Position numbers and translations under genes: made by a program. A DNA stretch of 21,865 nt, from contig CAINGG010000046.1 in NCBI GenBank assembly GCA_903848435.1, forward strand, positions 1 to 21,865, given 5' to 3'. This DNA is from an uncultured Actinomycetes bacterium (GTDB lineage: Bacteria > Actinomycetota > Actinomycetes > S36-B12). Position 1 is the first letter of the stretch; each line of letters starts with the position of its first letter. The notes under the pieces were generated by a model. It searched no databases. It was given only the letters and a program-made list of their open reading frames with translations, and was not told where the DNA came from. Of this stretch, positions 1-8,008 are shown piece after piece.

Positions 1-1
1 C

Positions 2-754
2 ATCGCGTGGTACGTCGTGAGCCGTCCAGCCGAGGCACCCATCGATGCGGCCATTCCGACCGAGAGCGCGACCCCCAGCGACAATCCGACGCCGACCGAC
101 AGCCCCGCCCCTACCGACACCGCCGCGCCGAGCGACACAGCCGCGCCGAGCCCGAGCGAATCGCAGTCCTCCGCTCCGCAACCGGACCTCGCCTGCACGG
201 AGGCACCGGCCGCACGACCCGACACCATGTCGTGGGATGCGGCACCCGCGCCGGCACTCAAGCCAGACACCGATTACACGCTCACCCTGAGCACCAACTG
301 CGGTGACATCGTCATCGCCACCGAGCCCGCCAAGGCGCCCGTCACGGTGAACTCCATGGTGTTCCTCGCCAACGAGGGCTACTTCGACCTCACGGCGTGC
401 CACCGCTTGACGACCGAGGGCATCTTCGTGCTGCAGTGCGGCGACCCGGCCGGCAATGGCACCGGGGGCCCCGGCTACTCGATCCCGGATGAGAACCTCC
501 CGCCGGAGGGCACGGCCAACTACCCCGCCGGCACGGTCGCCATGGCCAACGCGGGCCCGGGCACCGGCGGCAGCCAGTTCTTCATCGTCTACGAAGACAC
601 GACCCTCCCCTCGGGATACACGATCTGGGGACAGGTCACGAAGGGACTGGACGTGGTCAAGGGAGTGGCCGCCGCGGGAGTCGAGGGAGGCGGGACCGAC
701 GGGCCGCCAGCGCAGAAGGTCACGATCATCACGGCTGAGGTGACCCCCAGGTAG
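2..754 (+). CDS. Cyclophilin-type peptidyl-prolyl cis-trans isomerase, membrane-anchored (5' partial)
   Basis: Probably catalyses cis-trans isomerisation of prolyl bonds in proteins outside the membrane. The C-terminal ~160 residues form a cyclophilin domain, from about position 280, with the family signatures: a CHRLT segment in place of the usual FHR, a QCGDP segment, the GTGGPG turn, VAMAN and GSQFFIVYE. A GTG at 17 could start the gene, but the frame stays open to the window edge and reads IAWYVV just before it. That looks like the end of a membrane helix, so I take the gene as truncated at its 5' end. A low-complexity Pro/Thr/Ser/Ala/Asp linker of about 50 residues (about 36-180) joins the presumed anchor to the domain. 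Cyclophilin genes often lie next to rel in actinobacteria (ppiB beside relA in M. tuberculosis), which fits this location. The DUF349 gene follows on the same strand 41 bases later. The function call is firm; the exact substrate is unknown. Confidence 0.9.
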   Translation: MAWYVVSRPAEAPIDAAIPTESATPSDNPTPTDSPAPTDTAAPSDTAAPSPSESQSSAPQPDLACTEAPAARPDTMSWDAAPAPALKPDTDYTLTLSTNCGDIVIATEPAKAPVTVNSMVFLANEGYFDLTACHRLTTEGIFVLQCGDPAGNGTGGPGYSIPDENLPPEGTANYPAGTVAMANAGPGTGGSQFFIVYEDTTLPSGYTIWGQVTKGLDVVKGVAAAGVEGGGTDGPPAQKVTIITAEVTPR

Positions 755-795
755 CGGGGGTGACAGGATCGGGCAGCCGAACCGAGCGGAGGACC

Positions 796-2421
796 ATGAG
801 CGAGCACGAGGAGCCGGACGTCGTCGAGGAGACGACGCCCGCAGTCGTGCCCTTCGGCATCCTCGAGGCGCCCGCCACGCCGGCCGCCATCGCCGCTGAG
901 CCGAGCGTCACCTCGGTGACGGTGACGGTGACCGAGGAGATCGCCATGTCCGCTGATGCGGTTCTGGATGAGGTGGTCGAGGTCATCGAGGTCACCGAGT
1001 CCGATGGCACCACCGAGCGCATCGAGATCATCGACACCACGATCGTCGTCGACACCGGCGAGGGCGTGGGTGTCGTGGAGACCATCGAGGTGCGCGAATC
1101 CGTCGCCATTCCGCTCCCCGGGCCGGCACCCACCCCGGCCCGTCTCGGTCGTCCCCGCCCCTCCGCTACTCCCGCTTCCGCACCCCCGATGCGTCGTACC
1201 GATCCGTCGCGCTTCGGCCGCATCGACGACGACGGGACCGCGTGGCTGCGCACCCCGCAGGGCGAGGTTGTCGTGGGCAACTGGGCCGCCGGCACCCGAG
1301 AGGAAGGCCTTGCCTTCTTCGGCCGCAAGTACGACGACATCCTGGTCGAGGTGGATCTAGCCGCCCATCGCCTCCGCGAGGGCCGTGGCGCCGATGCCGC
1401 GCGTACGGCGGTCGAGCACGGGCGAGCCGCGCTCGCTGCCCCCGCCTTCATCGGTGACGTCGAGCAACTGGCCGCCGCCTGCGACGAGATCGAGGCATTG
1501 CTCACCGCGCAGAAGGCGCAGCGCGAGGCAGCGCGGCAGCGCCAGCGCGAGGAGGCACTGGCGGCCCGGGAGGCCCTGGTCGTCGAGGCCGAGTCACTCG
1601 CTGAGTCCCGGCAGTGGAAGGCCACGGGCGACCGGTTCACCGCCTTGCTCGAGGCCTGGAAGACCGCGCCGCGCATCGACCGAGGTCGCGAGCAGGCGAT
1701 GTGGAAGAGGTTCAGCGCCGCACGCGGCACATTCGATCGCGCGCGCCGCCAGCACTTCGCCGGCCTTGAGGGGCAGCGCAAGGAGGCGATCAGCGCCAAG
1801 CAGCGCCTGATCGCGGAGGCGCAGGCGCTGTCGACATCGACGGCCTGGGGCGAGACGTCGCGGGCCTACCGCGACCTCATGGCCCGCTGGAAGGCATCGG
1901 GCAATGCCGGTCGCCAGGACGAGGACCGGCTCTGGTCGGCATTCCGGGCCGCCCAGGAGTCCTTCTTCACCGCACGCGACGCGGCGAACGCCGAGCGGGA
2001 CGCGTCGTTGCAGGACAACCTCGCCAAGAAGCTCGCCCTCGCCAGCGAGGCCGAGGCACTCCTGCCGGTCACCGACATCGCCGCCGCCAAGCGGTCGCTG
2101 CGCGCCATCCAGGAGCGCTGGGAGGGCATCGGCCACGTGCCGCGGGCTGATCGCGATCGGGTCGAGGGACGCCTGCGGTCCGTCGAGGAGGCCATCCGGT
2201 CTGCCGACCAGAAGCGCTGGTCGACGACCAATCCCGAGGTTCGCGCCCGCGCCGAGGACACGGCGACGAAGTTCCGCGCGGCCCTGGACCGGGCGGAAGC
2301 GGCCCTAGCAGAGGCGCGCGCACGCGGCGACCAGCGCGCGATCGATGACGCCGAGCGCAGCGTCGAATCGACCCGGGCGCTCCTGGCAGCCGTCGAGGGC
2401 ACCGTCTCGGAGTTCAGCTAG
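796..2421 (+). CDS. DUF349 domain-containing protein with three repeats
   Basis: Cytoplasmic protein of 541 residues and unknown biochemical role. The frame is open from a GTG at 760, but I choose the ATG at 796 because a GGAGGA ribosome site sits at 788-793. Residues ~35-110 are rich in Val, Glu and Thr with alternating VTVTVTE-like stretches. A Pro/Ala-rich linker follows to ~130, then a segment with DGTAWLRTPQGEVVVG. The C-terminal part is strongly helical and charged. It holds three DUF349-type units at about residues 272-325, 350-405 and 426-482, each with a W-x(6-8)-Y/F/L core and a later RLW/MWKRF or RVEGRL segment. DUF349 proteins are common beside rel in actinobacteria. The stop codon lies only three bases from the rel stop on the other strand, so the two genes converge. 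No enzyme motif is visible. Confidence 0.85.
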   Translation: MSEHEEPDVVEETTPAVVPFGILEAPATPAAIAAEPSVTSVTVTVTEEIAMSADAVLDEVVEVIEVTESDGTTERIEIIDTTIVVDTGEGVGVVETIEVRESVAIPLPGPAPTPARLGRPRPSATPASAPPMRRTDPSRFGRIDDDGTAWLRTPQGEVVVGNWAAGTREEGLAFFGRKYDDILVEVDLAAHRLREGRGADAARTAVEHGRAALAAPAFIGDVEQLAAACDEIEALLTAQKAQREAARQRQREEALAAREALVVEAESLAESRQWKATGDRFTALLEAWKTAPRIDRGREQAMWKRFSAARGTFDRARRQHFAGLEGQRKEAISAKQRLIAEAQALSTSTAWGETSRAYRDLMARWKASGNAGRQDEDRLWSAFRAAQESFFTARDAANAERDASLQDNLAKKLALASEAEALLPVTDIAAAKRSLRAIQERWEGIGHVPRADRDRVEGRLRSVEEAIRSADQKRWSTTNPEVRARAEDTATKFRAALDRAEAALAEARARGDQRAIDDAERSVESTRALLAAVEGTVSEFS

Positions 2422-2424
2422 CCG

Positions 2425-4692
2425 TCACACGCGGTAGGCGTCGAAGACACCCTCGACCGATCGCACGGATTTCAGCACCGAGCCCAGGTGCTTGGGATCT
2501 GCCATCTCGAACGTAAACCGAGAGAGGGCCACGCGCTCCCGCGTCGTCGTCACCGAGGCACTCAGGATGTTGACGTGCTGGTCGGAGAGGGCGCGCGTGA
2601 CATCCGATAGCAGCCGGGCACGATCGAGCGCCTCCACCTGGATGTTGACGAGGAAGACGCTCGACCCGGACGGAGCCCACTCGACCTCGACGAAGCGCGT
2701 AGCGGAGTCCTCCTGCCCCTGCAGGCCGGGCACGTTGACGCAATTGGCTCGGTGCACTGACACGCCGCTCCCGCGCGTGACGAAGCCGACGATGTCGTCC
2801 CCGGGCACCGGCGTGCAGCACCGCGCCAGCTTCACCCAGACGTCGTCAGCACCTCGGACCACCACGCCGGCGTCGCCGGTCACCCTGCTGCGCTTGGGAG
2901 TCGACGGGGTGAAGGCCTCCGCGGACTCATCCGCCGCAGCATCGACGCCGCCGGCCGCGGCCACCAGGCGCTTGGTGATGCTCGCGGCCGAGATCCGGCC
3001 CTCGCCGACCGCCGCATAGAGCGCGGAGACATCAGCCTGATGGAGTTCGGCCGCCATCGTCGCCATCGCCTGGTTGGTCATGAGGCGCTGGAGCGGCAGG
3101 CCCTCCTTGCGCATCGCGCGCACGATGGAGTCCTTGCCCTGCTCGATCGCCTCCTCGCGTCGCTCCTTGGAGAACCAAGCCTTGATCTTGCTCCGCGCGC
3201 GTGCCGACTTGACGAAGTTCAGCCAGTCCCTGCTGGGTCCTGCACCTTCGGCCTTCGACGTGAAGACCTCGACAACATCCCCGTTGTCGAGGGCCGACTC
3301 CAGTGGCACCAACTTGCCGTTGACCCGTGCCCCCACGCACCGATGACCTACTTCGGTGTGGACGCTGTAGGCGAAGTCGACGGGCGTGCTCCCGCCCGGG
3401 AGTGCCACGACGTCGCCCTTGGGGGTGAAGACGAAGACTTCGGATGAGGACAGGTCATAGCGCAAGGAGTCCATGAACTCATCGGGATCCTCGGTCTCGC
3501 GCTGCCATTCGAGCAGTTGGCGGAGCCAGCCGAAGTCATCGGGGCCCTGCTTGCCCCCGACATCGCGCTGCTTGTAGCGCCAGTGCGCGGCCACCCCGAA
3601 CTCCGCGGCTCGATGCATGTCCCAGGTGCGGATCTGGAGCTCGACCGGCTTGCCCTCGGGGCCTATCACCGTCGTATGCAGCGACTGGTACATGTTGAAC
3701 TTGGGCATCGCGATGAAGTCCTTGAACCTGCCCGGCACCGGGCTCCAGCGAGAGTGCACGATGCCCAGCACGGCGTAGCAGTCACGCACGGACTCCACCA
3801 GGATGCGCACGCCCACCAGGTCGTAGATGTCCGCGAAGTCGCGGCCCCGCACCACCATCTTCTGGTACACCGAATACAGGTGCTTGGGACGCCCGGACAC
3901 CGACGCCTTGATGCGCGCTGCTCGCACGTCGGTCTCGATCTCGTCAATGACCTGGGTCACGTATTGGTCCCGCGAGGGCGCGCGCTGGCCGACGAGGCGC
4001 TCGATCTCGTCGTAGATCTTCGGGTAGAGAGTGGCGAAGGCGAGGTCCTCGAGTTCCCACTTCATCGTGTTCATGCCCAGGCGATGAGCGAGGGGCGCGT
4101 AGATCTCCAAGGTCTCGTGCGCCTTCTTTTCCTGCTTGTCAGGCGGCATGAATCGGATGGTGCGCATGTTGTGGAGCCGGTCGGCAAGCTTGATCACCAG
4201 CACGCGGATGTCGCGGGCCATAGCAACCACCATCTTGCGCACCGTCTCGGATGCTGACGCCTGGCCGTACTTGACCCGGTCGAGCTTGGTGACTCCATCG
4301 ACCAGACCCGCGACCTCGTCGCCGAAATCCTCCCGAAGCGCATCGAGGGTGTAGCCAGTGTCTTCCACGGTGTCGTGGAGCAGCGCCGCCGACAGAGTCG
4401 GGACGGTCATGCCGAGCTCGGCCAAGATGGTTGCGACGGCGAGCGGATGGGTGATGTAGGGCTCACCGGAGCGCCGGCGCTGGTCCCGATGCAGGTAGGC
4501 GGCGGTTTCGTAGGCGCGGTGCAGCATGCGCACGTCTGCCTTGGGGTGGTACTGCCGCAGCGTGCGCACGAGGGGCTCGACCTCGGGCGGACCGCCCGGC
4601 CGCGCGCCGGCCAGGCGAGCCAGGCGCGAGCGAAGGCCACCGGGACCCTCAGCCGGCGCGGCCTCGCGCGGCGTCACCGCCTCCTGCGCCAC
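2425..4692 (-). CDS. rel: Bifunctional (p)ppGpp synthetase/hydrolase (Rel/SpoT family)
   Basis: Makes and degrades the alarmone (p)ppGpp in the stringent response; cytoplasmic, ribosome-associated. The protein has 755 residues, normal for long RSH enzymes. The HD hydrolase domain keeps H82, HDTVED at 106-111 and ADRLHN at 170-175, so hydrolysis should be intact. The synthetase domain covers about 265-375, with RFKD at 322-325 (the charge pattern of bifunctional enzymes), YQSLHT at 335-340 and the E-x-QIRT segment at 351-356. The TGS domain is at 418-479. The Cys-rich domain has C625, C626, H647 and C651, and an ACT domain ends the protein at 676-752. The start is a GTG with a strong GGAGGTGA site eight bases or so upstream. 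It follows secF by 74 bases with no apt gene between them, unlike most actinobacteria. A possible promoter lies in that gap. Confidence 0.97.
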   Translation of the reverse strand: MAQEAVTPREAAPAEGPGGLRSRLARLAGARPGGPPEVEPLVRTLRQYHPKADVRMLHRAYETAAYLHRDQRRRSGEPYITHPLAVATILAELGMTVPTLSAALLHDTVEDTGYTLDALREDFGDEVAGLVDGVTKLDRVKYGQASASETVRKMVVAMARDIRVLVIKLADRLHNMRTIRFMPPDKQEKKAHETLEIYAPLAHRLGMNTMKWELEDLAFATLYPKIYDEIERLVGQRAPSRDQYVTQVIDEIETDVRAARIKASVSGRPKHLYSVYQKMVVRGRDFADIYDLVGVRILVESVRDCYAVLGIVHSRWSPVPGRFKDFIAMPKFNMYQSLHTTVIGPEGKPVELQIRTWDMHRAAEFGVAAHWRYKQRDVGGKQGPDDFGWLRQLLEWQRETEDPDEFMDSLRYDLSSSEVFVFTPKGDVVALPGGSTPVDFAYSVHTEVGHRCVGARVNGKLVPLESALDNGDVVEVFTSKAEGAGPSRDWLNFVKSARARSKIKAWFSKERREEAIEQGKDSIVRAMRKEGLPLQRLMTNQAMATMAAELHQADVSALYAAVGEGRISAASITKRLVAAAGGVDAAADESAEAFTPSTPKRSRVTGDAGVVVRGADDVWVKLARCCTPVPGDDIVGFVTRGSGVSVHRANCVNVPGLQGQEDSATRFVEVEWAPSGSSVFLVNIQVEALDRARLLSDVTRALSDQHVNILSASVTTTRERVALSRFTFEMADPKHLGSVLKSVRSVEGVFDAYRV

Positions 4693-4722
4693 GCGTCACC
4701 TCCGCCCGATCTGCCCCCGGTC

Positions 4723-4728
4723 AGTGTA
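4723..4728 (-). promoter_or_regulatory. Possible -10 element upstream of rel
   Basis: In the 74-base secF-rel gap the minus strand reads TACACT, which fits the TANNNT actinobacterial -10 pattern. It sits about 30 bases before the rel GTG. A TGACGC hexamer lies 19 bases further upstream, a poor -35. This suggests rel can be transcribed separately from the sec genes. It rests on a hexamer match only. Confidence 0.3.
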
Positions 4729-4742
4729 CGAGCGATGGTGCC

Positions 4743-4756
4743 CGCTGGCGTCAGCG
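4743..4756 (-). terminator. Small hairpin just after secF
   Basis: CGCTG and CAGCG form a perfect 5-bp stem around a four-base loop, eleven bases past the secF stop on the minus strand. There is no T-run. It could be a weak terminator or processing stem between secF and rel, or chance in GC-rich DNA. Confidence 0.25.
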
Positions 4757-4766
4757 CAGCGAGAAG

Positions 4767-5873
4767 CTACTTCTTGCCACGCTTGGAGCGAGGCGCACGC
4801 TTGGGCTGGGAACGCTGCCCGGTGACGATCGTCGACTCCGTGCGCAGGCCCGTCGAGGCGGGATCATCTCCGGCATCGGGCACATCGCGGGAATCCTCGG
4901 CACGCTTGCCCCCGCTCGCCCGACGCGCCTTGACCCGGGCGTTGAGCGCCTTGATATCGGCCTGGCTGTCCTTGAGCTGGACCAGGAAGGGGGTGGCGAT
5001 GAAGATGGACGAGTAGGTGCCGGCGGCCATGCCCACGCCGAGCGCGACGGCCAGGTCGAGCAGGGTTCCTGCGCCCAGGAGTCCGGCGCCCACGATGATG
5101 ATGGCCACGACCGGCAGCAGGGCGACGATCGAGGTGTTGATCGATCGCACCAGGGTCTGGTTGACGGCCAGGTTGGCAGCCTCCGCGTAGGTCTGCATCG
5201 ACTGGCCGGTGATGCCCCTCGTGTTCTCTTTGACCTTGTCGAACACGACGACCGTGTCGTAGAGCGAATAGCCGAGGATCGTCAAGATGCCGATGACCGT
5301 GGCCGGAGTCACCTCGAGGCCCGTCAGGGCGTAGATCCCGACGGTGATCACGACGTCGTGAATCAAGGCGACGAGTGCGGCGACGGCCATGCGCCACTCG
5401 AAGTAGATGGACAGGAAGAGGGACACCAGGAGCAGGAAGACCACCAGGGCCTGGACCGCCTTGGCGGTGATCTCCTCACCCCAGGTGGGCCCTGTCGCCT
5501 GGACCGTGACGTCTGCCCCGGAGACTCCGCACGCCGAGCCGAGAGCGTCGGCGACCGCGAGATTGTCCTGCTGGGTGAGCGGTTCGGTCTGGACGCGGAT
5601 GAAGCCGGCACCGGTCTGCGTGACGATCGGCTCCCCGCCGACGATGGCCTGGGTGGCCTCGCGGGCCGTCTCGACCGAGCAGGTCGCGTTGGGCACCGTG
5701 AAGACGGCGCCGCCTCGGAACTCGACTCCGAGATTCAGGCCACGGAAGAACAGCGCACCGACGGCGACGAGAAGAATGATGGCTGACACGATGTACCACG
5801 TGCGGCGACGGCCGACGAAGTCGATCGAGACCTCGCCGTCGTAGAGCCGAGCGCCAAGCGGCTTCTTCGACAT
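4767..5873 (-). CDS. secF: Protein translocase subunit SecF
   Basis: Membrane partner of SecD. The SecDF complex uses the proton gradient to help pull exported proteins out of the SecYEG channel. The protein has 368 residues. I choose the ATG at 5873, which has an AAGGAGG site inside the end of secD; the frame is open further upstream but that reads through secD. The first membrane helix is at ~25-43, followed by the FRGGAVF motif (52-58) and an extracytoplasmic P-domain to ~135. Five more helices follow, with the family signature GYSLYDTVVVFDKVKENTR at 201-219, a later R-S-I-N-T segment and GTYSSIFIATP. The C-terminal tail is basic (ends KRGKK) and probably cytoplasmic. The start codon overlaps the secD stop by one base (TGATG), so translation is probably coupled. 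Confidence 0.97.
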   Translation of the reverse strand: MSKKPLGARLYDGEVSIDFVGRRRTWYIVSAIILLVAVGALFFRGLNLGVEFRGGAVFTVPNATCSVETAREATQAIVGGEPIVTQTGAGFIRVQTEPLTQQDNLAVADALGSACGVSGADVTVQATGPTWGEEITAKAVQALVVFLLLVSLFLSIYFEWRMAVAALVALIHDVVITVGIYALTGLEVTPATVIGILTILGYSLYDTVVVFDKVKENTRGITGQSMQTYAEAANLAVNQTLVRSINTSIVALLPVVAIIIVGAGLLGAGTLLDLAVALGVGMAAGTYSSIFIATPFLVQLKDSQADIKALNARVKARRASGGKRAEDSRDVPDAGDDPASTGLRTESTIVTGQRSQPKRAPRSKRGKK

Positions 5874-7552
5874 CAGGAGCCCTCCTTCCCTTCGTTGCCG
5901 GATGGTCGGGCGCCCGCGGCGACCGCCACGGCCTGGGCCGACTTGCCCCCCAGGCGACGCGGATCCAGTCCGGTGAGCCAGCTGCCCTTCTGCATCCACC
6001 CGGTGCGCCCGAAGAGAACCACGGTGGGACGAGTGAAGAGGAACGCGACGACGACATCGACCAGGGTGGTCAGGCCGAGGGCGAAGGCAAAACCGCGCAC
6101 ATTGCCGACGGACAGGATGTAGAGAACGACGGCTCCGAGGAGCGACACGAAGTCAGCCGCAAGAATGGTGCGACGAGCGCGGATCCAGCCCGCGTCGGTC
6201 GCCTGGCGAAGGGTGCGGCCGTCGCGGATCTCATCTCGTATTCGCTCGAAATAGATGATGAAGGAGTCGGCGGTGATGCCGATGGCCACGATGATGCCCG
6301 CGACACCAGCGAGCGTGAGCGTGAAGCCAATCGCGTTGCCCAGCGCGATCATCAGGAAGTAGAGCATCACGCCCGCGACGCCCAGGCTCAGCGCGGCTAC
6401 CAGGCCCAGCGCCCGGTAGTAGAAGAGCAGGAAGACTGTCACGAGCGCCAGGCCCAGGGCGCCGGCAATGAGCCCGGCCCGAAGCTGATCGTTGCCGAGG
6501 GTCGGCGAGACAGTGGTGACCTCGGCAACGTCGAGCGTCACCGGCAAGGCGCCGTAGGTCAAGATGTTGGCGAGGTCTTGCGCCTCCTGCGCCGTGAAGT
6601 CGCCCTCGATCTGCGCCTGCCCGCCCAGGATGGGCTCATTGAAGCGCGGCGCCGAAACGACCACACCGTCGAGCACGATCGCGAAGGCATTGCAGGGGCT
6701 GGGACCGCCAGGCTGGCAATCGGGCAGGGAGTACAGGTCCTGCGATGCCTTCGACAATGCCGCGGCACCTTCGGAGTCGAAGTTCAGTGACACCACCCAG
6801 CCACCGACACCCTGCTGCGGCAGGCCGGCACTGGCGCCCGTGACGTTGGTGCCCTTGATGAACGCGGGCTGCAGGGAGTACTTCGCGACTCCGTCCTGGT
6901 CGCAGGTACCCAGCCATTGCACCGGATCGTCGGGGGTCCCGCCAGCTTGGTTCTCCGGCAGCAGGCAGTCGAGTCCGGCGACCTGAGCTTCGAATTCGGG
7001 CGAGTTGTCGGGGGCCTGCACGATCTGGGCACCGCTCCCCGGCGCAGCAGCCGTGTCGTCCGTCGGGCTAACGGACGGAGCCGGTGTCGCGGACGTGTCG
7101 TCGGTCGTGGCCGTGGTGTCGTCCACCGGGGTGGCGACACCCGGCGGTGCCACGCTCCACACGGGGCGGAAGTCCAGCAGTGCGGTGCGCCCGACGAGCT
7201 CGACCAGGCGCTCCTGGCTGACGTCGGGCACCGCCACGACGATGGCCGCGTTGTCACCCGAGCCCTGGACGGTGACCTCGGCCTCCGCGACGCCGATGCC
7301 ATCGACGCGCTGGCGGATGATCGACACGGTCTGCTCGAGCTGCTGGTCGGTGATCGATTGGCCCTCCTGGACCGCCTTGGGCAGCAGGATCACCTGAGTG
7401 CCACCGCGCAGGTCCAGACCCAGTCGCGGCGCGTGCTGCTGGCCGGGGAAGAACGCCCAGACGCCTAGGCCGATGAGGATCAGTGCCATGACCAGCAGCG
7501 ACCGGCCAACGTGCGACTGCACTCCGGTCCGACTGCTCTGCTTTGCGGCCAA
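5873..7552 (-). CDS. secD: Protein translocase subunit SecD
   Basis: Forms the SecDF export motor with SecF. The protein has 559 residues. The first helix is at ~18-36, then the LGLDLRGGTQ motif (44-53) and a large extracytoplasmic region to ~355. Five more helices follow, with GITADSFIIYFERIRDE as the conserved membrane Asp/Arg signature. The start appears to be TTG at 7552 with a GAGGA site four bases upstream; I see no in-frame ATG or GTG close by. Within the extracytoplasmic region, residues 138-178 are an Asp/Thr/Ala/Pro/Ser-rich linker. Four cysteines (196, 217, 279, 287) lie in the following segment, outside the membrane. Inserts here are usual for actinobacterial SecD. It follows yajC by 51 bases and overlaps secF by one. 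Confidence 0.97.
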   Translation of the reverse strand: MAAKQSSRTGVQSHVGRSLLVMALILIGLGVWAFFPGQQHAPRLGLDLRGGTQVILLPKAVQEGQSITDQQLEQTVSIIRQRVDGIGVAEAEVTVQGSGDNAAIVVAVPDVSQERLVELVGRTALLDFRPVWSVAPPGVATPVDDTTATTDDTSATPAPSVSPTDDTAAAPGSGAQIVQAPDNSPEFEAQVAGLDCLLPENQAGGTPDDPVQWLGTCDQDGVAKYSLQPAFIKGTNVTGASAGLPQQGVGGWVVSLNFDSEGAAALSKASQDLYSLPDCQPGGPSPCNAFAIVLDGVVVSAPRFNEPILGGQAQIEGDFTAQEAQDLANILTYGALPVTLDVAEVTTVSPTLGNDQLRAGLIAGALGLALVTVFLLFYYRALGLVAALSLGVAGVMLYFLMIALGNAIGFTLTLAGVAGIIVAIGITADSFIIYFERIRDEIRDGRTLRQATDAGWIRARRTILAADFVSLLGAVVLYILSVGNVRGFAFALGLTTLVDVVVAFLFTRPTVVLFGRTGWMQKGSWLTGLDPRRLGGKSAQAVAVAAGARPSGNEGKEGS

Positions 7553-7603
7553 GTGGTCCTCACTCCTCGGGCGCGCCTAAGGCACGCGTGGCACGTGCGT
7601 AGG

Positions 7604-7918
7604 TCAGGAAGGGTCTGTGCTGCCGGAGGCAGGCGGTGCCTCGAGCTCGGGCGACTCGGGATCGTCGAGGACACGTCCGATGGCGGCCTTGACGACCCGG
7701 ATGGTGACCCCCGGCGCGATCTCGATGCTCGCGTTGTCATCGTCGATCTCCACCACGGTGCCGAACATGCCGGCCGTGGTCATGATGCGCGCCCCCGGCT
7801 GGAGGGCCGACATCATCTGCTGCTGCTTCTTCTGCCGGTTGCGAGCCGGCCGCATGATGAGGAGGTAGAAGACCACGCCGATGAGGAGGATGGGGAGCAG
7901 GGTGGACAGGCTCTCCAC
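7604..7918 (-). CDS. yajC: Preprotein translocase subunit YajC
   Basis: Small single-span inner-membrane protein that associates with SecDF; its exact role is not settled. The protein has 104 residues, usual for the family. One N-terminal helix (~5-22) is followed by the conserved MRPARNRQKKQQ basic stretch. After that comes the cytoplasmic domain with LQPGARIMTTAGMFGTVVEI, close to the classic L-x-x-GD-x-V-x-T-x-GG-x-x-G-x-V pattern. The start is GTG at 7918, supported by an AAGGAGGT site at 7923-7930. It comes 90 bases after ruvB, a gap with a long inverted repeat, and leads the yajC-secD-secF group. Confidence 0.95.
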   Translation of the reverse strand: MESLSTLLPILLIGVVFYLLIMRPARNRQKKQQQMMSALQPGARIMTTAGMFGTVVEIDDDNASIEIAPGVTIRVVKAAIGRVLDDPESPELEAPPASGSTDPS

Positions 7919-7941
7919 GCGAGACCTCCTTAGTCGCGCCC

Positions 7942-8006
7942 AGCCCGGGAGGGGCTCGGCACCGCGGTCGATACGACGCAGCAGCCTATCCGGCGGCTCC
8001 CGGGCT
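7942..8006. repeat. 10-bp inverted repeat in the ruvB-yajC gap
   Basis: AGCCCGGGAG at 7942-7951 and its exact reverse complement CTCCCGGGCT at 7997-8006 flank a 45-base spacer. They fill most of the 90-base gap between ruvB and yajC. The left arm also pairs locally with GGGCT at 7952-7956 to give a smaller alternative hairpin. The element lies upstream of the yajC ribosome site on the transcribed minus strand, so it could be a terminator for ruvB or a leader structure for the sec genes. The sequence is certain; the function is a guess. Confidence 0.45.
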
Positions 8007-8008
8007 CC

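Noticed and set aside
915..932. Triple GGTGAC repeat as a possible CRISPR or regulatory array
   Set aside because: Only three 6-base units, in frame within a coding region and encoding Val-Thr repeats; no spacers.
729..1799. 356-codon minus-strand open frame opposite DUF349
   Set aside because: Ser/Ala/Arg-rich low-complexity translation opposite a clear coding gene.
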